A stretch of DNA of 64,000 bases from Nocardia fusca NBRC 14340 (GCF_001618425.1 NZ_BDCU01000040.1:124001-188000); one strand, 5' to 3'; shown: positions 24,527-32,523, numbered from the stretch's first letter. Numbers and translations: made by a program. The notes: generated from the sequence alone by a model not told the origin.

Positions 24527-24688
24527 GTGCTCCCTCGTCCCAGGGCATACGCCGTCCGCTACCAGCCTAGAACGTCGGCTCGCCGACCGCGCCAGTGTAG
24601 AGCTCGCGCAACCGTTCCGTGATGCGCCACGTTCTATCGTCGGCATACCCGCCGGCGGCGGTCTGTCACAGGAGGCCGGAATTCCGAC

Positions 24689-24719
24689 TTGACCTGAACA
24701 TTAGTTGAGGATTCAGAGT
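24689..24719 (+). promoter_or_regulatory. SoxR/MerR-type promoter with operator in a 19-bp spacer
   Basis: -35 TTGACC, a 19-bp spacer and -10 CAGAGT. The spacer region holds CCTGAACATTAGTTGAGG (24693-24710), an imperfect version of the SoxR palindrome CCTCAAGTTAACTTGAGG. A long spacer with the palindrome centred in it is the hallmark of promoters activated by MerR-family regulators. The -10 is 48 bp before the FMN-reductase start. Confidence 0.55.
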
Positions 24720-24767
24720 GGGTGCCGGAGCGGCGCACCCGCCCGCCCGGCACACCCTGGAGGAAAC

Positions 24768-25361
24768 ATGGATATCGCCGCCACATCCGGCGCCGGCACA
24801 CCCCTGCGCGTCGCGGTCATCATCGGCAGCAGCCGCGACGGCCGTTTCGCACCCGCCGTGGGCGACTGGTTCCTGACCAGGGCATCGCTGCGCGCCGAGC
24901 TGGCACCCACCACCATCGATATCGCGGACACCGAACTACCGCACACCTTCGGCGCGCCCGCCGCCGGCCTCGCCCGGACCCGGGAGACGCTCGCCGCCGC
25001 CGACGCCTTCGTCGTGATCACGCCGGAGTACAACCACAGCTATCCCGGCACCCTGAAGAACTTCATCGACCTGCACCACGCGGAATGGCAGGCCAAACCG
25101 GTGGGTTTCGTGAGCTACGGCGGTATTTCGGGCGGGCTGCGCGCGACCGAGCACCTGCGCACGGTGTTCGCCGAACTGCACGCCGTCACCGTCCGCGACA
25201 CCGTCAGTTTCCACAACCCCTGGGGGCAGCGCGACGATACCGGCGCGCTGGCCCCCGGCTCCGGCGCCGAGACCGCGGCCACCACGCTGCTCGACCAGCT
25301 CGTCTGGTGGGGCGAGGCGTTGCGTACCGCTCGCGCGGCGCGGCCCTACGCGGCGCACTGA
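24768..25361 (+). CDS. NADPH-dependent FMN reductase-family flavoprotein
   Basis: 197-residue flavodoxin-fold reductase using NAD(P)H and FMN. The phosphate-binding loop is IIGSSRDGRFAPAVGDWF (residues about 18-35), the isoalloxazine loop VVITPEYNHSYPGTLKNFID (about 84-103), and SYGGISGGLRATEHL near 120. These match chromate/quinone reductases of the NADPH-dependent FMN reductase family. ATG 24768 follows GGAGGAAAC. The SoxR-like promoter suggests induction by redox-cycling compounds. Confidence 0.9.
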   Translation: MDIAATSGAGTPLRVAVIIGSSRDGRFAPAVGDWFLTRASLRAELAPTTIDIADTELPHTFGAPAAGLARTRETLAAADAFVVITPEYNHSYPGTLKNFIDLHHAEWQAKPVGFVSYGGISGGLRATEHLRTVFAELHAVTVRDTVSFHNPWGQRDDTGALAPGSGAETAATTLLDQLVWWGEALRTARAARPYAAH

Positions 25362-25474
25362 GCCCGGGCCCGCCGCCCGGCGGCCTGGCACCCCCGGCGG
25401 CCGCGCAGCCCGGCAGAGGTGACAGGGACGGATACCCCGTAAGCGGCTGTCACGCCTGGTCATACGATGTCGCG

Positions 25475-26119
25475 GTGACCGAATACGACCACCTCGACAC
25501 CTCGGCCCTGCCGGAACGCCAGCGCCGCATCCTCGCGGCGATACGGGAATGGGTGGTGCGGCACGGTTACCCGCCGAATACCCGCCAGCTCGGTGACGCC
25601 GTCGGGCTGCGCTCCTCGTCCTCGGTGTCGAAGCATCTGAAAAGTCTGGAGGAGAAGGGCTTCCTGCGCCGCGGCGACGGAGTCTCCCGGCCGATGGACG
25701 TGCGGCTGTTCCTGAACGCCGGAGCCGGGGCGGAACCCGCCCGGGATGCCGTCGCGGTCCCCGTCGTCGGCGATATCGCGGCGGGTACGCCGATCCTCGC
25801 CGACGAGCACACCGACGATGTGCTCACGCTGCCGCGGGAACTCGTGGGCCGCGGCACCGTGTTCGGGTTGCGGGTGCGCGGCGATTCGATGGTGGACGCG
25901 GCCATCTGCGACGGCGATATCGTGGTGGTGCGCCGCCAGCCCGACGCGCAGACCGGGGAGATCGTCGCCGCGATGCTGGACGGGGAGGCGACGGTCAAGG
26001 TGTTCCGCCGCCGCGCCGGTCACGTGTACCTGGAACCGCGCAACCCTGCCTATCAGGTGATCGACGGCGACCACGCGGTGGTGCTGGGCAAGGTCGTCTC
26101 GGTGATGCGGCGTATGTGA
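25475..26119 (+). CDS. LexA-like repressor (S24 peptidase family)
   Basis: 214 residues. An N-terminal LexA winged helix (ERQRRILAAIREWVVRHGYPPNTRQLGDAVGL then SSSSVSKHLKSLEEKGFL) joins a C-terminal self-cleaving domain. The Ala-Gly cleavage site lies in DIAAGTPIL, the Ser nucleophile in RGDSMVDAAICDGD, and the catalytic Lys in ATVKVFRR. It is shorter than usual actinobacterial LexA, and its recognition helix differs (NTRQLGDAVGLRSSSSVSKHL rather than [21 protein letters not shown]). It may be a paralogue with its own target. No SOS box is visible upstream, unlike autoregulated lexA genes. GTG start. Confidence 0.82.
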   Translation: MTEYDHLDTSALPERQRRILAAIREWVVRHGYPPNTRQLGDAVGLRSSSSVSKHLKSLEEKGFLRRGDGVSRPMDVRLFLNAGAGAEPARDAVAVPVVGDIAAGTPILADEHTDDVLTLPRELVGRGTVFGLRVRGDSMVDAAICDGDIVVVRRQPDAQTGEIVAAMLDGEATVKVFRRRAGHVYLEPRNPAYQVIDGDHAVVLGKVVSVMRRM

Positions 26120-26159
26120 ACGCCGCGCCCACCGCCCGGCGGCCGCGGGCCGATGGTGC

Positions 26160-26867
26160 ATGATCGAACGTATGGGAACAGACCCGGGACCACGGGTCCC
26201 CGACAATCTCCACGATTTCCGCACCCTCGCCCGAGCCCGGCTGGCAGTGTTCCCGCGGATAGCGGTACCCGATACCGACGGATTGCGCCGGGCCGCCGTG
26301 GTGCTGTGCGTGGTCGAAACCGGTGGATCGCTGTCGGTGCTGGTCATCAAACGTGCCTATCGCGGCCGCAACGCCGGGCAGTGGGCGCTGCCCGGCGGCC
26401 GCGTCGAACCGGGCGAGACCACGCAGCAGGCCGCTCTGCGCGAACTGCACGAAGAACTCGGGCTGACGACCGGCCCCGAGGACGTACTCGGCACGCTCGA
26501 CGATTTTCCGGCCAGCTCCGGATTCGCCATCACTCCCCTGGTGGCGACGCTGTCCGATATCACGCGCCTGCACCCGAACGCGGACGAAGTCCATTCGGTC
26601 CACCGGGCCGCCTTCGACCGGCTGGCCGCCGACGACACTCCGCACTGGGTGCTGCCGGACTCCGCCCGCATGCACGACGGCGCCCCCGCGGTCGACGCCC
26701 CGCCCGGTGAACCCGGCCTGCTGCAGATGCGCTTGGGCCCGAATATGACGATCCACGCCCCCACCGGCGCCCTGCTCTGGCAGTTCCGCGAGGTGGTGCT
26801 GCTGGGCAGCGAACCGAAGGCGGCCCGGGTCGCGGACTTCGCTCAGCCCATCTGGACGCGGCACTGA
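26160..26867 (+). CDS. Nudix hydrolase (CoA-pyrophosphatase-like)
   Basis: 235 residues. The Nudix box GRVEPGETTQQAALRELHEELG (about 80-101) is complete. The preceding strand AAVVLCVVETGGSLSVLVIKRA and GQWALPGG match CoA/ADP-ribose pyrophosphatase types. The C-terminal MRLGPNMTIHAPTGALLWQFREVVL is not typical of small housekeeping Nudix enzymes. ATG 26160 has no clear ribosome site; ATG 26172 (MGTDPG) is equally possible. 40 nt after the LexA-like gene. Confidence 0.87.
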   Translation: MIERMGTDPGPRVPDNLHDFRTLARARLAVFPRIAVPDTDGLRRAAVVLCVVETGGSLSVLVIKRAYRGRNAGQWALPGGRVEPGETTQQAALRELHEELGLTTGPEDVLGTLDDFPASSGFAITPLVATLSDITRLHPNADEVHSVHRAAFDRLAADDTPHWVLPDSARMHDGAPAVDAPPGEPGLLQMRLGPNMTIHAPTGALLWQFREVVLLGSEPKAARVADFAQPIWTRH

Positions 26868-26932
26868 GCGCTCACGCCCGCGCACCGGTGCCCGCGACCC
26901 GGCGGGCGGCCCACGGCCGCTAACGAATAGGT

Positions 26933-26959
26933 AAGTACCCCACTAATTAGTGGGTACTT
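26933..26959. promoter_or_regulatory. Operator palindrome before the imine-reductase-like gene
   Basis: Arms AAGTACCC(C)ACTAAT and ATTAGTGGGTACTT form a palindrome with one extra base, 86 bp before the GTG of the next gene. The GTA-AGTAC half-site pattern resembles HxlR-family operators. No matching regulator gene is adjacent in the window. Confidence 0.6.
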
Positions 26960-27044
26960 GTCTCAGCGGCAGTGACCCCAAAGAATCGTCCTCGGCGCCC
27001 CGACGCCACCCGAACAAGAGCGGACGACCACAGGAGCGCGCGCA

Positions 27045-27935
27045 GTGACAGTTTCTACACAGACGACGGTGACCGTGCTCGGCCTGGGGGCAATGGGCCG
27101 AGCGCTGGCCGCGGCCTTCGTTGCCGCCGGACACCCGACCACCGTCTGGAACCGCAGTCCGGGGAAGGACGCCGATCTGGTCGCACGCGGCGCTACCCGC
27201 GCCGCGACGGTGGAAGAGGCCGTGCGAGCGAGCACTCTCGTCGTCGCGTGTCTGTTCGACCACGGGTCGGTGCACGAGGTTCTGGATCCGGTGGGCGAGT
27301 GGCCGGCCGACCATGCGCTGGTGAATCTCACGAGTACGGAACCGGCCGGGGCCAGGGAATTGGCCGAATGGGCGGCGGCGCTGGGCATCCCCTATCTCGA
27401 CGGCGGGATCATGGCCACCCCGTCGATGATCGGGCGGCCGGGGTCGGCACTGCTCTACAGCGGCTCGTCCGCCGTCTTTCAGACCTATCGCGAGACGCTC
27501 GAAATCTTGGGTACCGCGGAGTATTTCGGCAGCGATGCCGGTCGTGCCTCTGTGGTCGACTTCGCCCTGCTCTCGGGCATGTACGTAATGTTCGCGGGCT
27601 ACTACCACGGTGCGGCCATGGTCCGCGATATCGGAATGTCGGCCGAGGAGTTCGGCAACCGGGCCGCGTCTTGGCTGGCCGCCGTGCTCCCGTCACTGCC
27701 CGCGGCCGGAGCGCAGATCGATACCGGCGACTACTCCGAGGTACTGCAGCCGCTGACGTTCACCAAAGCCGCCTTGGACGCCATCGTGTCGGCCAGCCGG
27801 GACGCCGGGGTCGATCTCGATATCATCGGCCCGGTCCGCGATCTCGTGGACCGTCAGATCGCGGCCGGACACGGCGCGCAGAGCTCCGAACGCGCCTTCG
27901 AAAGCCTGAATCCGCGCCCCCGCACCGCTGCCTGA
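27045..27935 (+). CDS. Imine-reductase/6-phosphogluconate-dehydrogenase-like oxidoreductase
   Basis: 296-residue NADPH-dependent beta-hydroxyacid dehydrogenase/imine reductase relative. Rossmann motif VLGLGAMGRALAAAFVAAG (residues 10-28), cofactor loop WNRSPGK, and GIPYLDGGIMATPSMIG at about 118-134, the site equivalent to the substrate loop of this superfamily. The catalytic Lys of true hydroxyacid dehydrogenases is not evident, and the helical C-domain (DFALLSGMYVMFAGYYHGAAM) resembles imine reductases. GTG start with CAGGAG upstream. A strong palindrome lies upstream, so expression is probably ligand-controlled. Confidence 0.85.
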   Translation: MTVSTQTTVTVLGLGAMGRALAAAFVAAGHPTTVWNRSPGKDADLVARGATRAATVEEAVRASTLVVACLFDHGSVHEVLDPVGEWPADHALVNLTSTEPAGARELAEWAAALGIPYLDGGIMATPSMIGRPGSALLYSGSSAVFQTYRETLEILGTAEYFGSDAGRASVVDFALLSGMYVMFAGYYHGAAMVRDIGMSAEEFGNRAASWLAAVLPSLPAAGAQIDTGDYSEVLQPLTFTKAALDAIVSASRDAGVDLDIIGPVRDLVDRQIAAGHGAQSSERAFESLNPRPRTAA

Positions 27936-28241
27936 CGTCCGGGCCGCGCGGCGGAGGTGTGGATCACCGAGTCGCCGGTCGGGCCACCTCGGCGTTCTGC
28001 GTTCGAAGGCGGGAAGCCGAAGAAGCCCGGACCGCGCCGGTTGCCCGCCCGGTTACGGGCGGACTACCGGCGCACTGAACTCGCCCAGGGTTCGGTAAGT
28101 CCGGGGCCCCGACTCGCGACGCCGTGACGAGTGGCAGAACCGGGGCACTGCGCACTACGCCCGCCACAGCGCCGGCACCCGATCACGCACTGCGAAATCG
28201 CCGACCGGGCCGTTGCGGCCGCGTCACCGCGCTGTCCCCGC
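27936..28241. other. 306-bp spacer, no gene seen
   Basis: Between convergent ends of the imine-reductase-like and DUF5709 genes. Short frames lack ribosome sites and motifs, and no strong hairpin was found by eye. Confidence 0.5.
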
Positions 28242-28541
28242 TCAGGGCCCCGCGGTGCCGGGCTGCGCGTCGGGCCGGCTGGCCGAGCGCTGGCCCTCCG
28301 GCACGATATCGGGCTCTTCCTCCGCCAGCCGGCGCTCCATCGGTTCACCCTCTCGCTGCTCCCGCGGCGTAGTGGCGTACCGGTCCGCGGCCGACCAGTG
28401 GTCGGGCGGATCCATACCCTCCTCGAGCGGGTCGGCGGCCAGTTCGTCTTCGTCCAGTTGTTCGCCGGTCGAGGGAATCGCACTGCTCGCCCACTCGGCG
28501 ATCTCGGGGGATTCCGTGCCGGGGTCCTCGGTTTCGTTCAT
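28242..28541 (-). CDS. DUF5709-family small acidic protein
   Basis: 99 residues, acidic and Pro/Glu-rich, probably disordered. The block QLDEDELAADPLEEGMDPPDHW-(8 residues)-TTPREQREGEPMERRLAEEEPD matches the pattern of DUF5709 proteins of actinobacteria (LDxEDTLxxRxxxDVLDEGYSPPERP ... EQxEGEsLDxRLAxExPD). Function is unknown, though the family is common in stress regulons. It follows the catalase-fold gene by 64 nt on the same strand; a weak stress-type promoter lies between. Confidence 0.75.
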   Translation of the reverse strand: MNETEDPGTESPEIAEWASSAIPSTGEQLDEDELAADPLEEGMDPPDHWSAADRYATTPREQREGEPMERRLAEEEPDIVPEGQRSASRPDAQPGTAGP

Positions 28542-28551
28542 GGTCGCGTGT

Positions 28552-28576
28552 TTTCCCGGACCCCGCCGCGCAAACA
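28552..28576 (-). promoter_or_regulatory. Weak SigF-like promoter for the DUF5709 gene
   Basis: TGTTT, 14 bp, GGGAAA on the minus strand, 10 bp before the ATG. Spacing and -10 both depart from the pattern seen elsewhere in the window. Confidence 0.25.
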
Positions 28577-28605
28577 GCTCGCCGCCGATTTCCTCGTGCC
28601 CGCCG

Positions 28606-29337
28606 TCACCGGTGCGGGTCCACCTCGACCCGGCCGGTTTCCCGGTTCTCGACGCCGCGACCACGGCGGCTGCCGTCGTAGGCCGATTCCCGCAGCCGCT
28701 GCACCGCACGGGGAAGTAGAGCCACATCGGCGGGGTGGTTGAGCACGGGATCGTAGAAATCCGTGCGATGTTCGCCCGGGTCCGCCGCGCGCAGCGCCAA
28801 GTGGCCGACGGTCTGGCGCGCGGGCCCGTAACCGGCGACCGAGATCGTGTACCCGATCTGGTGCTCGTGCACATGCCGCGCCAGGGCCGACAGCGAGGTG
28901 CTGGTGGGTAGCCCCGGGTCCGGCTCGGCGAGCACCCAGAGCGGAGCGGAATCGTCCCACTGGTAGGGCAGCAGACTGCCGAACCGCGCGCTGTCCCAGC
29001 CGCGCGCGACGGTCAGGGACAGCCGGGCGATCGGGCGCTGCCCCGTGGTGGCCAGTGCGAAATCCCAGGGCTTCTCGTTGATATCGAGCACCCGGAAGGC
29101 GAGGCCGAGGACATCCGGGATCCCGCCGGGGGTGCCCACCCCTTTCGACAGGCGCCCGATGGTCGCGCGGTCGCCCTCGCCGAACAGCCGGGTGAATTCG
29201 GGTTCGGCGCGGAACCGGCCGGAGAGCCGGACGCCGCGCGGGTGGAAGAAACGGGCGTGCCGGAGATGGGCACCGGCGTCGAACGCGCCGCGCACCAGCG
29301 CCGACACCGGAGCGAGTGTCAGTCGATCGGTCATCAT
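28606..29337 (-). CDS. Catalase-fold-like protein of unknown activity
   Basis: 243 residues. HLRHARFFHPRGVRLSGRF then FTRLFGEGDRATIGRLSKGVGTPGGIPDVLGLAFRVL (about 25-85) resembles the barrel entry of catalase-like heme proteins (HxKGxxxxGxF ... vRfS ... DxxGxAxrf). The conserved axial Tyr and full catalase length are absent, so catalase activity should not be assumed. Similar proteins are sometimes annotated phosphodiesterase. ATG overlaps the stop of the SDR upstream (ATGA), so the two are co-translated. Confidence 0.55.
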   Translation of the reverse strand: MMTDRLTLAPVSALVRGAFDAGAHLRHARFFHPRGVRLSGRFRAEPEFTRLFGEGDRATIGRLSKGVGTPGGIPDVLGLAFRVLDINEKPWDFALATTGQRPIARLSLTVARGWDSARFGSLLPYQWDDSAPLWVLAEPDPGLPTSTSLSALARHVHEHQIGYTISVAGYGPARQTVGHLALRAADPGEHRTDFYDPVLNHPADVALLPRAVQRLRESAYDGSRRGRGVENRETGRVEVDPHR

Positions 29338-30173
29338 GAGTTTCCCTTCGGATCACGCCAGCCCTCGTCTCCGACGAGCTGGCTGGACTGCGGCCCCATC
29401 AGCAGCATGCCGCCGTCGACGACATAGGACGCTCCGGTCACATATCCCGCGGCGGGGGTCGCGAGGAAGGCCACCACGGAGGCGACTTCCTCGGCGTGGC
29501 CGGGCCGGCCCAGCGGCAGCCCCGGCCGGGGTTGTTCACGGGGATCGGCGTCCTCCTGCCCGGTCATCGGGGTGGCGATCTCCCCGGGCGCCACCGAGTT
29601 CACGGTGATGTCGTATTCGGCCAGTTCCAGCGCCAGCACTTTGGTCAGCGCACCGAGGCCCGCCTTGGCCGCGCAGTAGGGCGCCGCCCCGACCTTGGGC
29701 GCGTGCTCGTGCACGCTGGTGATATTGATGATCCGCCCGCCGCGGCCGGCCTCGGCCATATGCCGCACGGCGCGTTGCGTACAGAGGAATGCGCCGTCCA
29801 GGTCGACCGACAGCACATGCCGCCAGGTGTCGAAGTCCATATCCATCGCCTTCTGCGCGGAGCCGGTACCGGCGCAGTTCACCAGCACATCCACTCCGCC
29901 CAATTCGTCGGCGAGTTCGTCCACGGCGGCGGTACTCGTGGGCAGATCGTCCAGGTCCATCTGCCGGACAGCGGCGCGCGCACCCCGGTCGCGGGCCAGC
30001 CCCGCCGTATGCACGGCGCCGGCCTCGTCCGAGTGGTAGGTGATCCCCACATCGACACCGCCGCCGGCCAGCGCCACCGCGATCGCCCGGCCGATCCCCG
30101 AATCGGAGCCGGTCACCACGGCCCGTAGCGGCGCGCCTATACGTTCTTTCGGTAAGGGAGCGATAGTAGCCAT
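29334..30173 (-). CDS. Short-chain dehydrogenase (glucose-dehydrogenase/YdaD-like)
   Basis: 279-residue NAD(P)-dependent SDR. Complete motifs: TGSDSGIGRAIAVALA for coenzyme, NCAGT, catalytic Ser in INITSVHEHAP, YCAAKAGLGALTKVLALELAEY (YxxxK), and PGEIATPM. The ESDSGIGxA-like loop (SDSGIG) is typical of stress-induced SDRs such as YdaD/YhxD of Bacillus. No ribosome site precedes ATG 30173, but a SigF-type promoter ends 10 nt upstream, so the message may be leaderless. Confidence 0.9.
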   Translation of the reverse strand: MATIAPLPKERIGAPLRAVVTGSDSGIGRAIAVALAGGGVDVGITYHSDEAGAVHTAGLARDRGARAAVRQMDLDDLPTSTAAVDELADELGGVDVLVNCAGTGSAQKAMDMDFDTWRHVLSVDLDGAFLCTQRAVRHMAEAGRGGRIINITSVHEHAPKVGAAPYCAAKAGLGALTKVLALELAEYDITVNSVAPGEIATPMTGQEDADPREQPRPGLPLGRPGHAEEVASVVAFLATPAAGYVTGASYVVDGGMLLMGPQSSQLVGDEGWRDPKGNS

Positions 30174-30182
30174 AGGGCGCGG

Positions 30183-30208
30183 CTACCCGGACGGATCGCT
30201 ATCACACA
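30183..30208 (-). promoter_or_regulatory. SigF/SigB-type promoter overlapping the epimerase stop codon
   Basis: TGTGT, 15 bp, GGGTAG on the minus strand, ending 10 bp before the SDR start. The final TAG of the -10 is also the epimerase stop codon. It would give the SDR/catalase-fold pair its own stress-specific transcript. Confidence 0.5.
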
Positions 30209-31271
30209 GCCGGTCGTCGACCGGATCGCGACCACCGACGCCGGAGGTGAACTCACGGTGCCGCGCCACTCCCCCGGCGTCGGGGGCCAGCGGCGGCGTG
30301 TCGCCACCACGGCGTTCGCGCAGGGCTTCGAGGAACTCACGCAGCGCGTCGGTGGCGCTGACCCGCGGCTGCCAGCCGAGTTCCGTCCGGGCCCGGGTGG
30401 TGTCCATGATCGGCAACTGCATCATCGCGTCGAACAGACCGGGCGTGGCGGGCACCAGGCGTAGGTGCCAGGCGCCGGCCAGCGCGGTCCGGACCGGCCA
30501 CGGGGGCACTTCGACCGTACGCACACCCAGCAGCCGCGCGAGCTCGGCGCGATCGAGGACCGGTTCGGCCGCGATATTGAACGCGCCGCGCGCGTCGGAG
30601 AGCACCGCCGCCGTATAGGCACGGCCGGCGTCGACGCTGTGCAATGCCTGGAAGCGCAGCCCGCGCGGATACGGCAGCAGTGGCAGCAGTCCCGGCCGGA
30701 CCAGCCGATCGGGGAGCAACGGTCCGGCGAACAGCCGGCGCTGCTGTGCGGCCGAGGCGCGCTGGAAGGTGAACGCCGGGCGCATCCGGACCAGGCGGCA
30801 GTCCGGATGTTCGTATTCGAAGAGGTCCAGCAGCCGCTCCACATAGGCTTTCTCGACCGCGTAGGACGCCCCCGGCCAGCCCTCGGTCGGCCAGCCCTCG
30901 TCGACCGGCTCGTCACCGGTCGCGGGCGAGTAGGCAGCGACCGAGGAGGCGTGTACCAGCGCGGGCACCCCGGCCGCGGCCACCGCGGCGAGCACCCGGC
31001 CGGTCCCCCCGACATTGGTTCGCCAGGTGTCGCCGGGCCGCCGCGTGGGCTGGAACACCCAGGCCAGGTCGACCACCGCGTCGGCGCCGCGGAACAGCGA
31101 CACCAGATCCGCGGAGCGGATATCGGCCGCCACCCATTCCACCCCCGCACGCGTGTGCTCCGGTTTCCGCCGGGCCACGCCCACGATCGAATCCACCGTC
31201 CCGGTACCGCTCAGCTGCTCGAGCACCGCGATACCCACATTTCCCGTGGCCCCCGTGACGATCACCCGCAT
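30183..31271 (-). CDS. NAD-dependent epimerase/dehydratase-family protein
   Basis: 362-residue extended SDR. Coenzyme motif VTGATGNVGIAVLEQL at residues 4-19, Asp in AADIRSADLVSLF, active-site YAVEKAYVERLL (YxxxK) near 140, and HASSVAAYSPA supplying the Ser. The C-terminal half binds the substrate (FQALHSVDAGRAY, FNIAAEP). Substrate unknown; similar proteins act on nucleotide sugars or as atypical quinone or phenol reductases. ATG 31271 follows GAGGTGAAC. Upstream is another stress-type promoter, and the SDR/catalase-fold pair follows. Confidence 0.88.
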   Translation of the reverse strand: MRVIVTGATGNVGIAVLEQLSGTGTVDSIVGVARRKPEHTRAGVEWVAADIRSADLVSLFRGADAVVDLAWVFQPTRRPGDTWRTNVGGTGRVLAAVAAAGVPALVHASSVAAYSPATGDEPVDEGWPTEGWPGASYAVEKAYVERLLDLFEYEHPDCRLVRMRPAFTFQRASAAQQRRLFAGPLLPDRLVRPGLLPLLPYPRGLRFQALHSVDAGRAYTAAVLSDARGAFNIAAEPVLDRAELARLLGVRTVEVPPWPVRTALAGAWHLRLVPATPGLFDAMMQLPIMDTTRARTELGWQPRVSATDALREFLEALRERRGGDTPPLAPDAGGVARHREFTSGVGGRDPVDDRLCDSDPSG

Positions 31272-31304
31272 ATGTTCACCTCGCTGTCCGTCGGGGTGTG
31301 CGGC

Positions 31305-31330
31305 ATACCCGGGTTCGCGGTGCCGACACA
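31305..31330 (-). promoter_or_regulatory. SigF/SigB-type promoter for the epimerase
   Basis: TGTGT, 15 bp, GGGTAT on the minus strand, 33 bp before the ATG. The -35 is identical to that of the promoter at 30183-30208. Confidence 0.55.
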
Positions 31331-31372
31331 GCCGGGCGGGTTCCGGTTCGGCCGCTCGCCCCGGGCCGCGGC

Positions 31373-31852
31373 TCAGCCCGCGAGGATCTGAGGCGAAAGC
31401 ACCTTGAGCATGGCGTTGGTCCAGCGCAGCTGGCGCAGCGTACCCGGGTGGCACTGCGCGGCCAGGTCCAGCAGTTCCGGTTCCCGGGCCGCCTGCGCGC
31501 CCTGGGCGAGCAGCTCCCAGTCCACCGACACCCCCGCCGCGAGCTGATGCAGCCGACGCAGGTCCCGCAGGAGCCGCAGCCCCGGGTCCGAAGACCGGCC
31601 GACCGCTCCGCGCAGCCGGCGCGCTCGGGGAAGCCGGACCCGCAGGTGGCGTCGGCCGTGACCTCTCGCCGCCCCGAACCGGGGCGCGAGCGCGTCCAGT
31701 TCGCGGAGATGGTCCTGCGACGAGCCGGCCAGATCCCGGGCGGTGTGGTGGATCTCGTACTCGGCCCGGTGCCGGACCGCGACGGCCGCCAGTTCCCCGG
31801 CGAGTTCCCGCTCGGAGAACTGCAGTTCCTCGATGACGATATGCAGTTTCAC
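31373..31852 (-). CDS. Helical hypothetical protein
   Basis: 159 residues starting at GTG 31852 with GAGGTGG upstream. It is almost all helix (VKLHIVIEELQFSERELAGELAAVAVRH ... WELLAQGAQAAREPELLDLAAQCHPGTLRQLRWTNAMLKV). The HxxTARDLAGSSQDHLREL segment and His/Glu spacing might suggest a four-helix bundle, but no metal-binding signature is clear. An Arg-rich stretch in the middle (GRRHLRVRLPRARRLRGAVGR) could bind nucleic acid. I do not recognise a family. Confidence 0.6.
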   Translation of the reverse strand: MKLHIVIEELQFSERELAGELAAVAVRHRAEYEIHHTARDLAGSSQDHLRELDALAPRFGAARGHGRRHLRVRLPRARRLRGAVGRSSDPGLRLLRDLRRLHQLAAGVSVDWELLAQGAQAAREPELLDLAAQCHPGTLRQLRWTNAMLKVLSPQILAG

Positions 31853-32007
31853 CGGCCACCTCGGTCCTCGGCGCGGAGTTCGTACAGCCCCGGACCGTAG
31901 CGGGCGTGTGCTCCCCAGGGTTCGGCGATACGGTCTCGAGTCTTCATACCCCGCAGTTACCCAGGACGTCGCGGATTCATCGCACCGGTCCCGGGCCGGG
32001 AACCGGC

Positions 32008-32523
32008 TCAGGCGCCGGGACGGGCGCCGGGGGCACTCGGGGCCGAATGTCCGGGGAGCACGCACACCGCGTCGAGTCCGAGAACATGGTTGAGTCGGCC
32101 GAAGGCGAGCCAGGAGCCCAGGCACATGCTCAGCTCCACGATCTCGGCCTGGCTGTAGTGCGCGGTCATCCGGGACCAGAAATCCTCGTCGAGGTTGTGG
32201 TGGTCCAGGGCGTAGCGTTCGGCGTATTCGGCGGCCAGCCGGGCCCGGTCGTCGAGCACCTCGGTGCCGCGCCAGTCGGCGACGGCGGCGTCGAAGCCCG
32301 CCTCCACCTTCTGTCCGTCGCGTTCGGTCCGCCAGTCCAGGCAGAACACGCAGCCGTTGATCTGGGCGATCCGCAGCCGCGCGGCCTCGAATTCGCGCAG
32401 GCCCAGGGTGGTGTGCGCGTACACCGCCAGCGAGAAGTTCGAGGCGGCGAGACCGATGCCGGGCACCATCTCGCCCCAGACGTAGCCGATGGGATCCTTG
32501 CCTTCGGGAATATCAACTCTCAT
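32008..32523 (-). CDS. Carboxymuconolactone decarboxylase/AhpD-like protein
   Basis: 171 residues. The signature LRIAQINGCVFCLDWRT (about 48-64) has the CxxC redox pair and nearby acid of AhpD-type alkylhydroperoxidases; a His four residues after the second Cys is replaced. The C-terminal helix SQAEIVELSMCLGSWLAFGRLNHVLGLD is typical. It probably acts as a peroxidase or disulfide protein. It is translationally coupled (ATGA) to the oxidoreductase upstream. Confidence 0.85.
   Translation of the reverse strand: MRVDIPEGKDPIGYVWGEMVPGIGLAASNFSLAVYAHTTLGLREFEAARLRIAQINGCVFCLDWRTERDGQKVEAGFDAAVADWRGTEVLDDRARLAAEYAERYALDHHNLDEDFWSRMTAHYSQAEIVELSMCLGSWLAFGRLNHVLGLDAVCVLPGHSAPSAPGARPGA

Noticed and set aside
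26158-26176. SOS box near the Nudix start (TCGAACGTATG)
   Set aside because: Only the left half matches the actinobacterial LexA site; the right half GGGAAC does not.
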